From: Paenibacillus sp. UNC451MF
GTDB lineage: Bacteria; Bacillota; Bacilli; Paenibacillales; NBRC-103111
DNA length: 64,000 nucleotides
Direction of reading: 5' to 3'
NCBI RefSeq assembly: GCF_000686845.1
Contig: NZ_JMLS01000005.1
Span: 1-64,000, forward strand
The first letter of the stretch is position 1. Every line of letters begins with the position of its first letter. The notes under the pieces are model-generated. The model saw only the letters and a program-made list of their open reading frames with translations, had not been told where the DNA came from and searched no databases. Shown here piece after piece: positions 52,635 through 61,436 of the stretch. Made by a program: the position numbers and the translations under genes.

Positions 52635-52653
52635 ATAAAGGGGAGGTCAGTCT

Positions 52654-54309
52654 ATGAAAAAAGGTTTGACGGCTTTACTGTCCGTTGCGACTTCATTAGC
52701 TTTGCTCGTCACGGCTTGTTCGAGTCCGAATAAGACCGATAACGGCGGAGCGACGAATAAGGAAGCTGCGGGCGGCGATCAGGTTACGGAAGCAGGCGTA
52801 TTCCCGATTACTAAAGAGAAAACAACGCTCAAGGTGATGGTCAAAGGTTCCAGTATCGTTGAAAATTTCGCTACCAATGAGTTTACAAAATGGCTTGAGG
52901 AAAAAACGAACATCCACATTGATTGGGAGATCGCTCCCGAAAAAACATTCCAGGAAAAGCTCAACGTCTCCCTTGCCAGCGGCGATTATCCGGATGTGCT
53001 GCTCAATATGAGCGTATCTCCAATCCAGCAGTCGATTTACGGTAAGGATGGCGTGTTTGTCGCCCTGAACCCTTATATCGATAAATATGGCGTGGAAATG
53101 AAGAAAATGTTCCAGCAGGTCGATTATGTCAAGGATTTAATAACACTTCCTGACGGTAAAATTTATTCTGTACCTCAAGTTAATGACTGCTATCATTGTT
53201 CACTTGGACAAAAAATGTGGATTTACAAGCCATGGTTGGATAAACTCGGTTTGAAAATGCCGACCACGACAGATGAATTCTATCAGGTACTCAAAGCGTT
53301 TAAAGAAAAGGATCCGAATGGAAATGGGAAAGCTGATGAAATTCCGCTTGTAGGAGCCATTAACGGCCCATCCTCGACATTGGACCTGTTCTTGACGGGA
53401 TCTTTCATCGAGAAGGACTTCAACTTACGCTTCGTGAAGGATGGCAAAGTGCAGGTGGCTTATAATCAGCCGGAGTGGAAGGAAGCTTTAAAATATATGA
53501 ACAAGCTGTATGCGGATGGACTCATCTCTCCGCAAACCTTTACTCAAGACCGCAACCAATTGAAACAAATGGGGATGAACCCGGAGATTCCTATCACGGG
53601 AGCAGTCGTGTCGCAAAATCAGACGGTATTCGTCGATGTGGATAATGCAAGATTCAAGGACTACGTTTCCGTGCCGCCGCTTAAAGGGCCTGCCGGTGTA
53701 CGGTCTACGGCATATAACCCGTACGCAGTGTCGAACGGCCAGTTCGTTATCACCAATAAGGCGAAGAATCCCGCCGCTGCGTTCCGTTTGGCTGACCTTC
53801 TGCTATCAGAAGAAGCGACGCTTCGCAGCACGATAGGTCGTCCTGACCAAGAGTGGGTACGCCCGGCTCAAGGTGAGCTCGGAGTTAACGGCAAGCAGGC
53901 GGCCTGGAAGCAAATTGCCACATTCGGCAAGCTGCAGAACGTCCACTGGGCGCAATCGGGTCCATCGCTCAGAACCAATGATTGGAGATTAAGCGTTGCT
54001 GTAGATGAGAAAAACCCGCTTGAGTTGCTGCTGTACAATGAAACGAAAAACAACTATTTACCGTACAAAATCGATCCAAGCAAAATCGTGCCGCCGCTGT
54101 TCTTTACCAATGAGCAGGCAGAGGAGCTTGCGACATTGGAGAAAACGATCACCGATTATAGAACCGAGTTCTTCGCCAAGGCGGTTACAGGCGGCGTTGA
54201 TATTGAGAAGGAATGGAACAATTATTTAGGTACGTTAGATAAAATGAACATAAAACGTTATTTGGAAATTTATCAGCAAGCGTATACGCAGTTCAAAACG
54301 AAAAAATAA
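52654..54309 (+). CDS. Extracellular solute-binding lipoprotein (cassette 2)
   Basis: A 551-residue substrate-binding protein with a lipoprotein signal (MKKGLTALLSV, Cys in LLVTAC at about 22). The two-lobed mature part has the same Asp/Asn loop KDPNGNGKADEIPL (about 215-228) as LplA-type proteins. A terminator 10 bp after the stop ends the operon. GGGGAGG precedes the ATG. It is only distantly similar to the cassette 1 lipoprotein, so the two transporters probably take different substrates. Confidence 0.93.
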   Translation: MKKGLTALLSVATSLALLVTACSSPNKTDNGGATNKEAAGGDQVTEAGVFPITKEKTTLKVMVKGSSIVENFATNEFTKWLEEKTNIHIDWEIAPEKTFQEKLNVSLASGDYPDVLLNMSVSPIQQSIYGKDGVFVALNPYIDKYGVEMKKMFQQVDYVKDLITLPDGKIYSVPQVNDCYHCSLGQKMWIYKPWLDKLGLKMPTTTDEFYQVLKAFKEKDPNGNGKADEIPLVGAINGPSSTLDLFLTGSFIEKDFNLRFVKDGKVQVAYNQPEWKEALKYMNKLYADGLISPQTFTQDRNQLKQMGMNPEIPITGAVVSQNQTVFVDVDNARFKDYVSVPPLKGPAGVRSTAYNPYAVSNGQFVITNKAKNPAAAFRLADLLLSEEATLRSTIGRPDQEWVRPAQGELGVNGKQAAWKQIATFGKLQNVHWAQSGPSLRTNDWRLSVAVDEKNPLELLLYNETKNNYLPYKIDPSKIVPPLFFTNEQAEELATLEKTITDYRTEFFAKAVTGGVDIEKEWNNYLGTLDKMNIKRYLEIYQQAYTQFKTKK

Positions 54310-54318
54310 CCAATGAGA

Positions 54319-54353
54319 AAGAGGAGCAGGCAAATGCCATACTCCTCTTTTTT
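54319..54353 (+). terminator. Terminator after cassette 2
   Basis: AAGAGGAG pairs with CTCCTCTT over a 15-base loop, followed by a T-run. Confidence 0.88.
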
Positions 54354-54362
54354 GACTTGAAT

Positions 54363-55100
54363 TTATACTTTTTGCAGTTTGGCAGGATTGTTGATCTTGT
54401 AGGGAACGGGGTGCTTGGTGAGCTTCTTCGCAACAATTTTGCCCTCAAAAGTGAGCTTGTCCCCCACTTCTAGCTCCAGCTTCTTAAGCGTGGCGCTGTG
54501 GCTGGACCAGGCGTCGCCGACCTCCGTATCCTGATCTACAAGAGTGACCACTTCGTAAATAATCACTTCATCGTCATTGTCGGAGAAATGATTCGGAACC
54601 GTGGTGAATTCCTTAACGACGGCGGTCATTTTGACCTTTTCCTCTGGAAGCTGAAGCTTCTGCTTCTTCGCTTTTCCCTTCGCCAGCTCGGAGGCCTTGG
54701 GTGCTGCTTCTGCCTCAGGTTCCGCCGTGATAACTTCGGTATCGACAGCTGGCTGAGATGCTTCTTCCTGCTGCTTGACTGGCTCAGTATCGGCGGGTGC
54801 AGCCGCTTCCTCCGTAACTGCTGTAAGCCTTTGACTATAGCTAGCGGCTTGCATTTCCTTTAAATACGAGGGATGAATGCAGTGCAGCTGCTTGTTGTCG
54901 AATTCAATGATAGCGGTCATATTATCGACATAGCCGATAATGCTGCAAGCTAGATTCATGCCGTTTCCTTTGTAAAAAAACGCTTTGTTTTTGGACGCTT
55001 TTTCGGAAAGCAGTCCCCATTCCTTACATTTCTCAATCTGTGCCGCCTCGTCTTCAAAGGCGATATATGTCGTGGGCTCGATGGTAAATACATGTGCCAT
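54363..55100 (-). CDS. Hypothetical protein with Ala/Glu-rich linker
   Basis: A 245-residue protein I do not recognise. An N-terminal part (about 1-95) is compact, a low-complexity Ala/Glu/Pro/Thr linker runs from about 96 to 150, a Lys-rich patch follows, and a C-terminal part (about 160-245) has alternating strands (MTAVVKEFTTVPN, EVIIYEVVTLVDQD, KLTFEGKIVAKKLT) reminiscent of an OB-like fold. GGCGGAGA precedes the ATG at 55100; the upstream in-frame starts lack a site. No signal peptide. Confidence 0.65.
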   Translation of the reverse strand: MAHVFTIEPTTYIAFEDEAAQIEKCKEWGLLSEKASKNKAFFYKGNGMNLACSIIGYVDNMTAIIEFDNKQLHCIHPSYLKEMQAASYSQRLTAVTEEAAAPADTEPVKQQEEASQPAVDTEVITAEPEAEAAPKASELAKGKAKKQKLQLPEEKVKMTAVVKEFTTVPNHFSDNDDEVIIYEVVTLVDQDTEVGDAWSSHSATLKKLELEVGDKLTFEGKIVAKKLTKHPVPYKINNPAKLQKV

Positions 55101-55197
55101 AGGGTTCTCCGCCTTTCTTAATTTCCATAACAGCATTTTATCATTTTTGGCGGGCTCTTTCATTATTTGAAGATGATTATGACAACAAAGGAGGGAT

Positions 55198-55401
55198 ATG
55201 CCATATTTTGGCGAATCCGTTTGTTTCACTGTATTGATATACTCAACCAATGAGATTAGGGAGTTAAATACAGCTGATTATTTTACAAAAACAAAAATTG
55301 AAGAGCTATTGGTAGGCAGCTCAGGGAATTTAACATATAGGGGGGAGCTATTGATCAAGTTCACTATCGATCAAGATCACAGTAGGCCACAATGCGACTG
55401 A
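55198..55401 (+). CDS. Small hypothetical protein
   Basis: A 67-residue reading frame in an AT-rich stretch. AAAGGAGG is present but ends only three bases before the ATG, a tight spacing. The peptide is hydrophilic with no known motif. It may be a real small gene or a chance frame behind a ribosome-site-like sequence. Confidence 0.35.
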   Translation: MPYFGESVCFTVLIYSTNEIRELNTADYFTKTKIEELLVGSSGNLTYRGELLIKFTIDQDHSRPQCD

Positions 55402-55649
55402 CATGCAAAGTACAACTGTCATCATAGATTTTCTTCAAATCGCCGCAATATTTTCCTTATTTAACCAAAAATATATTAAGTGTGATAATATTAGTTGATA
55501 TGAAACGTAAATAAGGCATACAATTAGTAGGGTAGTTTTATATTGTTGGAGTACTTATTATCGTAATTGGAGTTCTAGCGGGCTATCAATTTTCACATTA
55601 CATAGAGAGATAACTAGATACTAGTACAATAATTAATGAAGCGGGTGCT

Positions 55650-55844
55650 GTGTTGGAGAAAAAACAACGGTTAACTAACGCAATTCAACTTATGGCTGAA
55701 CGGTATAAAGCGGCGGATACTTCTGAATTACAATTAGGTGCGGATTTATATGCGGTGAGAATAAAAAAACAATTGATCAAAGATGGATTCACGGAAGAAG
55801 AAGCTGAACAAGCCAGAGTTGAAGCAAAGTCTTCTAAAGAATAA
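55650..55844 (+). CDS. Small helical hypothetical protein
   Basis: A 64-residue hydrophilic protein with two predicted helices and Lys/Glu-rich ends (LEKKQRLTNAIQLMAERYKA, and DGFTEEEAEQARVEAK). It precedes a YolD-like gene by 50 bp and may be co-transcribed. GTG start, with TTG as the next codon; the ribosome site is weak. Confidence 0.55.
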   Translation: MLEKKQRLTNAIQLMAERYKAADTSELQLGADLYAVRIKKQLIKDGFTEEEAEQARVEAKSSKE

Positions 55845-55894
55845 AAGTAAAAGTGTGTTTGCTTTGAAAATAAAAGACACCAGGAGGATGACAG

Positions 55895-56146
55895 GTGGCA
55901 AAACCGAAAGTACCAAAGCGTCCGACAAGAGATGAATTTGTTTTAGAGGAAATAGGGAACCAAATTACGGAGGCTTTTTATGAAAAGTCAGAAATTCTGT
56001 TGACGGTTTGGGGACGGGAAGAGCCGGTTCGAGGTCAGATTGTATTATTGGATTCACGTACAGGAAAAGTACATGTACAACAAAGCAGTGAAACTTTAAA
56101 GGTACCTTTTATGGATATTATGAGAATTGATTACCCCAGGGACTGA
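55895..56146 (+). CDS. YolD-like protein
   Basis: An 83-residue protein with the YolD-like pattern: strands ILLTVWGREEPVRGQIVLLD, a charged turn, KVHVQQ, and the ending VPFMDIMRID (about 70-79). YolD-like genes usually sit next to Y-family DNA polymerases (UvrX/ImpB), but none is adjacent here. GTG start with AGGAGG seven bases upstream, a strong site. Confidence 0.8.
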   Translation: MAKPKVPKRPTRDEFVLEEIGNQITEAFYEKSEILLTVWGREEPVRGQIVLLDSRTGKVHVQQSSETLKVPFMDIMRIDYPRD

Positions 56147-56313
56147 AGATTTGAAAAAGGTTAGTTAGTTATAATGACTACCGTAATAGTGGTGGTTATT
56201 TTTTATATAATGAATAAGAGTATACAAAGATTTTTAATCAGACATGTGAAATGACTTTATTCCCATTGTCTCATAGGACCTATTGTTCTATAATATATTA
56301 TGGAGGGGAACGT

Positions 56314-56607
56314 ATGAGCGCATTTTTAACAGATAAAGAGAAGCATTTGCAGATGGTCTATAAAAATAACGTTGTAGTAGCTAAAGATGGGAACAAGATT
56401 ATTGTTATTCATAGCAAACGTTCAGTTAAGCCATTATTGCCATTTGAGATATCACAAGCAGTGTTTGACCATTGGAAGCAAAGGGATGCCAGAATAGCAA
56501 TGACAGACACGCCTTATAAGGATTTATTTTCAGCAGCAGTAAATCGACCAGACCATAAGCTGGTATATGTTGCTGATTTCAATGATATTGAGTTCAGTGA
56601 TCAATAA
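56314..56607 (+). CDS. Hypothetical protein
   Basis: A 97-residue soluble protein I do not recognise, with alternating strands and helices (MVYKNNVVVAKDGNKIIVIH at the N-terminal half, LVYVADFNDIEFSDQ at the end). GGAGGGG precedes the ATG at 56314; the in-frame start 63 bases upstream has no site. It belongs to the same stretch of small AT-rich genes. Confidence 0.65.
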   Translation: MSAFLTDKEKHLQMVYKNNVVVAKDGNKIIVIHSKRSVKPLLPFEISQAVFDHWKQRDARIAMTDTPYKDLFSAAVNRPDHKLVYVADFNDIEFSDQ

Positions 56608-56683
56608 TAAATTCAAAGAGAGCATCTTAGTGATGTTCTTTCTTTTTGAAGAAGCTAGGTCCTAGAAGGGGAGGCTATTTATC

Positions 56684-57046
56684 ATGAGGAATATTCTCAA
56701 CTTAATAGTTACCGCTCTCGTATTTTGGATTGGAAATGAATACTTTCATCAGTATCTAGCCATTAGCGATACCAAAACCTTAATCATTGCTTCTGTTCTC
56801 ATGTTTGTGATTAGTTTTCTGTTTAGTCTTGCTATGGTTCTTTCGGTACTGTTAATCACTGTAGGGATCGGGTGCTTGACGACACCGGCTTTAATACTAG
56901 CCTCGATGATATTGACGCCGATCAAACTATGGCTTCTTGATAAATATTTATATGGATTTGAAATTCACGGGTTCTGGACTTATGTCATACTAACCATTGT
57001 ATTGAGTATGTTTACCGTGAAATTGAAGCCTAAGAAAAACGACTGA
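56684..57046 (+). CDS. Small membrane protein
   Basis: A 120-residue protein with four hydrophobic helices (about 3-20, 32-52, 55-80 and 95-112) and short charged loops. The family is not clear; a holin-like or transport-accessory role is possible but unproven. AAGGGGAGG precedes the ATG. Its stop overlaps the weak upstream start of the HAD gene, whose preferred start is 42 bp on. Confidence 0.7.
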   Translation: MRNILNLIVTALVFWIGNEYFHQYLAISDTKTLIIASVLMFVISFLFSLAMVLSVLLITVGIGCLTTPALILASMILTPIKLWLLDKYLYGFEIHGFWTYVILTIVLSMFTVKLKPKKND

Positions 57047-57087
57047 TGCAGCAGCTCGATTATGAAGCTAGACCAAGGAGGAACAAG

Positions 57088-57792
57088 ATGCCAAAAGCTA
57101 TATTACTGGATATGGACGATACGATTCTGTCCTATGATCATGGTGTAGATACGGATTCATGCTGGCGGAGGTCATTCGGCAGTGACCTTTCTTGTGACGC
57201 TGACGAGCTTCTACTAAGTATTAAAGAGTCGGCGAAATGGTATTGGAGCGACCCGGAGAGGCATCGAATCGGTAGACTGGATCTGCATAAAGCAAGGCAG
57301 GAAATTGTAAACATGGCTATGCTGAAACTGAAAGTGGAAGAGTCTGCTTGGGTTAGCCGGATAGCCTATACATACGGTGTGGAGCGCGATAAGTGCGTGG
57401 AGCTGTTCCCTGATTCTATCGATACTATTAAACAGTTGCGCAAGCAGGGAATGAAGCTTGCTCTCTTAACCAATGGGAATGCTGAACCCCAATGGGATAA
57501 AATTCGACGCTTTGAGCTGGCCCCTCTGTTTGACTGTGTGCTTGTTGAGGGCGAGTTTGGAATTGGTAAGCCTGATGAGCGCATTTATTTGCATGCGCTA
57601 GGACAGCTCGGAGTGACCGCAGATGAAGCTTGGATGGTCGGAGATAACTTCGAGTGGGAGGTCGCTGCACCTCAATGTTTAGGAATCAAAGGAATTTGGA
57701 TCGATCACAAGGGAGCAGGAGTACCAGCCACTGCCACAGCTATGCCGTATAGGAAGATTAAGTCGCTGGCGGAGCTGCTGACTTTACTATAA
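57088..57792 (+). CDS. HAD-superfamily hydrolase (YjjG-like)
   Basis: A 234-residue phosphatase of the haloacid dehalogenase superfamily. Motif I is LLDMDDTILSYD (about 6-17, nucleophile Asp), motif II is LALLTNGNAEPQ (about 125-136), motif III is the Lys in GIGKPDERIY, and motif IV is MVGDNFEWEV. A helical cap domain lies between motifs I and II. Relatives dephosphorylate nucleotides or small sugars. AGGAGG precedes the ATG at 57088. Confidence 0.9.
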   Translation: MPKAILLDMDDTILSYDHGVDTDSCWRRSFGSDLSCDADELLLSIKESAKWYWSDPERHRIGRLDLHKARQEIVNMAMLKLKVEESAWVSRIAYTYGVERDKCVELFPDSIDTIKQLRKQGMKLALLTNGNAEPQWDKIRRFELAPLFDCVLVEGEFGIGKPDERIYLHALGQLGVTADEAWMVGDNFEWEVAAPQCLGIKGIWIDHKGAGVPATATAMPYRKIKSLAELLTLL

Positions 57793-57841
57793 GTTGAGTA
57801 TGAAAAAGAAATGATTGACAATGAATAACATTCACTTTATA

Positions 57842-57859
57842 TTTGTTGTACATACAAAA
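57842..57859. promoter_or_regulatory. MarR operator candidate 1
   Basis: TTTGTTGTACATACAAAA contains GTTGTACATACAA, which recurs in inverted orientation at 58326-58338, in front of the neighbouring transporter. The site is 24 bases upstream of the MarR ATG. The shared 13 bases and positions support binding by this MarR protein. Confidence 0.65.
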
Positions 57860-57882
57860 TTGAATTGAAGGGGATGACCATA

Positions 57883-58308
57883 ATGGATGAGGGCTTTTTG
57901 CATAACTGTCTGTTTTTTACAGCCAATCGATTGAGCCGCGCCATTACGAAAATGGCCGAAGAAGAATTCGCGCCTACCGGATTAACCCCAATGTACGGTT
58001 ACTTGATTCGTCTTGTTAATGGAACACCGGGGATTACGCAGAAGGAGTTGTCCGTGAAGCTGTCCATTACACCTTCTACGTTAACACGATTCATCGATAA
58101 GCTGGAAGGCAAACACTTGGTGGAGCGGAAAGGGCAAGGCAAGACCGTCTTGGTGTACCCTACGGATAAGGGGATTGCATTAGAGGATACCATTCGGCAA
58201 GCATCCAAAAATCTTCATACCCGATATGAAGCTATTTTAGGCACAGAGGCAGCTAAACAGTTATCTGCCAATATCGTATATTCAAGCGAGCAGCTGGAGA
58301 AGGATTAA
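57883..58308 (+). CDS. MarR-family transcriptional regulator
   Basis: A 141-residue winged-helix repressor. The HTH at about 45-70 (TQKELSVKLSITPSTLTRFIDKLEGK) is followed by the wing (LVERKGQGKTVLVYPTDKG). GGGGATG lies upstream of the ATG at 57883. The MFS transporter gene begins 60 bp downstream on the same strand. Two copies of one operator, one before each gene, suggest that it represses both and is released by the transporter's substrate or a drug. Confidence 0.92.
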   Translation: MDEGFLHNCLFFTANRLSRAITKMAEEEFAPTGLTPMYGYLIRLVNGTPGITQKELSVKLSITPSTLTRFIDKLEGKHLVERKGQGKTVLVYPTDKGIALEDTIRQASKNLHTRYEAILGTEAAKQLSANIVYSSEQLEKD

Positions 58309-58325
58309 ATTTTCTCAATATATTA

Positions 58326-58338
58326 TTGTATGTACAAC
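58326..58338. promoter_or_regulatory. MarR operator candidate 2
   Basis: TTGTATGTACAAC is the exact reverse complement of the 13-base core of site 1. It lies between the marR stop and the MFS start, 30 bases before the ATG at 58368. Confidence 0.65.
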
Positions 58339-58367
58339 CAAATGAAAAAAAGGAAGTGATGCATAAA

Positions 58368-59639
58368 ATGGATAAGAATCTGAAATCATCAAGGCTTCAT
58401 TATGGCTGGGTAGTTATCCTAGTTACTTTTGTCACGCTGCTCGTATCGGCAGGCGTTCGTTCGATGCCCAGCATTCTTATTGTCCCTTTTGAAAAAGAAT
58501 TCGGCTGGAATCGGGGCAGCATATCCGGGGTCATCTCCATAGGAATCTTTTTATATGGATTGGTAGGCCCTTTCTCAGCCGCCGTTTTGCAAAAGTACGG
58601 GATTCGAAGAGTGCTCGTCATCTCTTTAGCGGTATTGGCAGCAAGCATGGCCGTGACACCGCTCATGACAGCTTTTTGGCAATATGAGCTATTGTGGGGT
58701 ATCGTCTCAGGTCTTGCTACAGGAATGATGGCGAACGTTCTTGGAGTAACGGTGAGCAACCAATGGTTCGTGAAACGTAAAGGTCTTGTGGTCGGATTAC
58801 TTACCGCCAGTGCCGCGACAGGGCAGCTGCTATTTCTGCCAATGCTTGCAAAAATCATGGTCGATGTAGGTTGGAGATATGCGGTCTACACCACTGTAGC
58901 CGCTATAGTGATCGTATTGATTGCCGTTGCGATCTGGATGCGTAACCATCCATATGATGTAGGGTCAGCTCCTTATGGTACAGATGAGGTTGTTCAACCA
59001 GTTCCGTTTAAAGGTAACTTATTTCTTACCCCACTGTTGGCTTTACGTTCTGCGATGACCAATACTACCTTTTGGCTGCTGGCGGGTACATTCTTTTTCT
59101 GCGGATTTTCCACGAATGGATTGATTGGTACTCATCTTATCTCGGCCTGCGGAGATTACGGGATTCCCGAGGTTATGGCAGCCGGATTGCTGGCACTGAT
59201 GGGCATGTTCGATCTCGTAGGAACGACGCTGTCGGGTTGGCTTTCGGATCGGTTCGATAGCCGTAAGCTGTTGTTCTGGTATTATGGCCTTCGCGGACTA
59301 TCTCTTCTGTTCTTGCCGTATGCGCTTGATGCAGGTCCTAATATGCTGCTCGTCTTTTCCATCTTTTATGGGCTGGACTGGATTGCAACCGTGCCGCCAA
59401 CCGTGAAGCTGGCTACCAAGGAGTTCGGTAAAGAGAAATCCGGTATGATCTTCGGATGGGTTGTTGTAGCACATCAGGTCGGCGCTTCGGTAGCTGCTTA
59501 TGGCGCAGGAGCAATGAGGGAGTGGTTCGGCAGCTACACAGTTCCTTTTATTGCGGCAGGCTTCGTCTGCTTGTTCGCAGCGCTGATGGCGATTCGGATT
59601 TCAAAGTCCGGTGCTGCTGTTCAGCAAGCTCAGGTATGA
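58368..59639 (+). CDS. MFS transporter (OFA/monocarboxylate type)
   Basis: A 423-residue secondary transporter with 12 membrane helices and the MFS loop motifs. The start LHYGWVVILVTFVTLL and GVRSMPSILIVPFEKEFGW near the N-terminus resemble the oxalate/formate and monocarboxylate branch. Substrate unknown; organic acids are likely. AGGAAGTG precedes the start at 58368. It is probably controlled by the MarR regulator upstream, and a terminator follows. Confidence 0.88.
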   Translation: MDKNLKSSRLHYGWVVILVTFVTLLVSAGVRSMPSILIVPFEKEFGWNRGSISGVISIGIFLYGLVGPFSAAVLQKYGIRRVLVISLAVLAASMAVTPLMTAFWQYELLWGIVSGLATGMMANVLGVTVSNQWFVKRKGLVVGLLTASAATGQLLFLPMLAKIMVDVGWRYAVYTTVAAIVIVLIAVAIWMRNHPYDVGSAPYGTDEVVQPVPFKGNLFLTPLLALRSAMTNTTFWLLAGTFFFCGFSTNGLIGTHLISACGDYGIPEVMAAGLLALMGMFDLVGTTLSGWLSDRFDSRKLLFWYYGLRGLSLLFLPYALDAGPNMLLVFSIFYGLDWIATVPPTVKLATKEFGKEKSGMIFGWVVVAHQVGASVAAYGAGAMREWFGSYTVPFIAAGFVCLFAALMAIRISKSGAAVQQAQV

Positions 59640-59677
59640 AGTAGGTTGAGTTTCATCCTACCATAAACGAAAAATGC

Positions 59678-59713
59678 AAGCGTATGTTGCTCAAGGCAAT
59701 GTACGCTTTTTTA
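59678..59713 (+). terminator. Terminator after the MFS gene
   Basis: AAGCGTA pairs with TACGCTT, with an inner TTGC/GCAA helix, followed by TTTTTT. Confidence 0.85.
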
Positions 59714-59870
59714 GCTTTTTGTGATTAGAGGTTCAGGGAGCGGGGGCACGTAAGTAAGCATCGTAAGATTTGTCAAAAAAAGAGAAGCCTGAGTCATGGG
59801 AGGCAGGCAAGCCTCGTGCTATGATGCAGGAAAGACCACTTTTGTAATATGCTGAAGGAGGAAACGGTGA

Positions 59871-61349
59871 ATGACGCAGTCGCAAAACAATGAAAAGCAA
59901 CGTCCAAATATCATCTACATCTTGGCGGACGATATGGGTTATGGGGATGTAAGCAGCCTGAATCCGGATTCCAAGATCCATACGACGCATTTGGATCAGA
60001 TGGCGGAGGAAGGGATGAGATTTACGGACGGCCATTCCAGCTCGGCGGTATGCACACCCTCACGATATAGTATCTTGACGGGTAGATACAATTGGCGATC
60101 CCAGCTGAAAAGCGGAGTAATGAACGGTTACTCACGTCCTCTCATTGAGGAGGGGAGGATGACTACGGCTTCGTTGTTGAAGCAGGCAGGGTACCGTACA
60201 GCATGTATAGGCAAATGGCATTTGGGTCTCGAATGGGTTCAAAAAAGTGAAGATCCGACGGATGTAGACTTCACGCGGCCGATTACAAATGGACCGACCT
60301 CGCATGGGTTCGATTACTATTACGGAATCAGCGCATCTCTAGATATGGCCCCTTATGTCTACATTGAGAACGATCAGGTAACCGCTCTTCCAGATCGGAT
60401 TACGGTTGGGGACGATGAAATGGGATTTTGGCGGAAAGGCCCCACGGGAGAGGACTTCCATCATGAAGAAGTGCTGCCTAAATGTACGGAAAAAGTGTTA
60501 GAGCTCATCGAAAGCTCACGCAACGAACCGTTCTTTATTTATTTCCCGCTGCCGGCTCCGCATACTCCGATCCTGCCGACATCTGAATTTCTAGGGAAAT
60601 CAGGAACAAATCTATATGGGGACTTCGTATTGATGTGCGATGATGTTGTAGGTCAAATTGTCGGCAAGCTGGAGGAGTGCGGCTTAAGCGATAATACGAT
60701 TGTGATTTTTACCAGCGACAACGGATGCTCGCCAAAGGCCAATTATGAAGAGCTGGCACAATTAGGGCATAATCCAAGCTACGTATTCCGAGGGCAAAAA
60801 GCGGATATTTACGAAGGCGGGCATCGCGTTCCGTTGTTGGTCAAGTGGCCGCAGGGGATCAAGGCCGGGTCTGTTTCGGATGAGCCCGTATGCTTGGTTG
60901 ATTTGATGGCGACAGTTGCGGAACTGGTAGGGGTTACTCTGCCTGATGAGGCAGGAGAAGACAGCGTAAGCAATTTACCAGTATGGCAGGGACTTGAAGC
61001 CACTGTACCCCTGAGAGAAGCCATCGTTCATCATTCCATTAACGGCTCGTTCTCTATCCGCAAAGGCAACTGGAAGCTGGAGCTCTGCCCGGGTTCAGGG
61101 GGATGGAGCAGCCCAAGACCAGGTCAAGAGCCTGAGGGAGCGCCTCCTATTCAATTGTATGATTTGACCCGAGATATCGGTGAGAGGGAGAATGTGCAGG
61201 AACGTTATCCGGAGGTGGTGGAGGAGCTGACTCAGCTGCTCAGAGCCTATGTACGGAATGGTCGAAGCACCCCAGGAACGCATCAATCTAACGCAGGCGG
61301 AGTGAAGTGGGAGCAGGAGCTTGCCTGGATGAATGAAGCCGAAAGCTGA
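59871..61349 (+). CDS. Sulfatase (formylglycine-dependent, arylsulfatase family)
   Basis: A 492-residue sulfate ester hydrolase. The signature CTPSR with Cys61 (SSAVCTPSRYSILTGR) is the site changed to formylglycine; metal ligands Asp20, Asp21 (LADDMGYGD) and the TSDNG pair are present. No signal peptide is seen, so it should act in the cytosol after substrate uptake. No formylglycine-generating enzyme is in the window. GGAGG precedes the ATG. An AraC regulator begins 88 bp downstream and could control it. Confidence 0.93.
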   Translation: MTQSQNNEKQRPNIIYILADDMGYGDVSSLNPDSKIHTTHLDQMAEEGMRFTDGHSSSAVCTPSRYSILTGRYNWRSQLKSGVMNGYSRPLIEEGRMTTASLLKQAGYRTACIGKWHLGLEWVQKSEDPTDVDFTRPITNGPTSHGFDYYYGISASLDMAPYVYIENDQVTALPDRITVGDDEMGFWRKGPTGEDFHHEEVLPKCTEKVLELIESSRNEPFFIYFPLPAPHTPILPTSEFLGKSGTNLYGDFVLMCDDVVGQIVGKLEECGLSDNTIVIFTSDNGCSPKANYEELAQLGHNPSYVFRGQKADIYEGGHRVPLLVKWPQGIKAGSVSDEPVCLVDLMATVAELVGVTLPDEAGEDSVSNLPVWQGLEATVPLREAIVHHSINGSFSIRKGNWKLELCPGSGGWSSPRPGQEPEGAPPIQLYDLTRDIGERENVQERYPEVVEELTQLLRAYVRNGRSTPGTHQSNAGGVKWEQELAWMNEAES

Positions 61350-61436
61350 TCTTAATACCGTATTTCATACTCAAGGCTCGTCTCTTACGTTATAATAGAT
61401 CTGTTTCAATCTAAGCTTGTTTGGAGGTTGAACGGA

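Noticed and set aside
55542-55613. A 23-codon hydrophobic frame that would need an ATT start
   Set aside because: It is directly behind a stop codon, has no convincing ribosome site, and the peptide is too short to judge.
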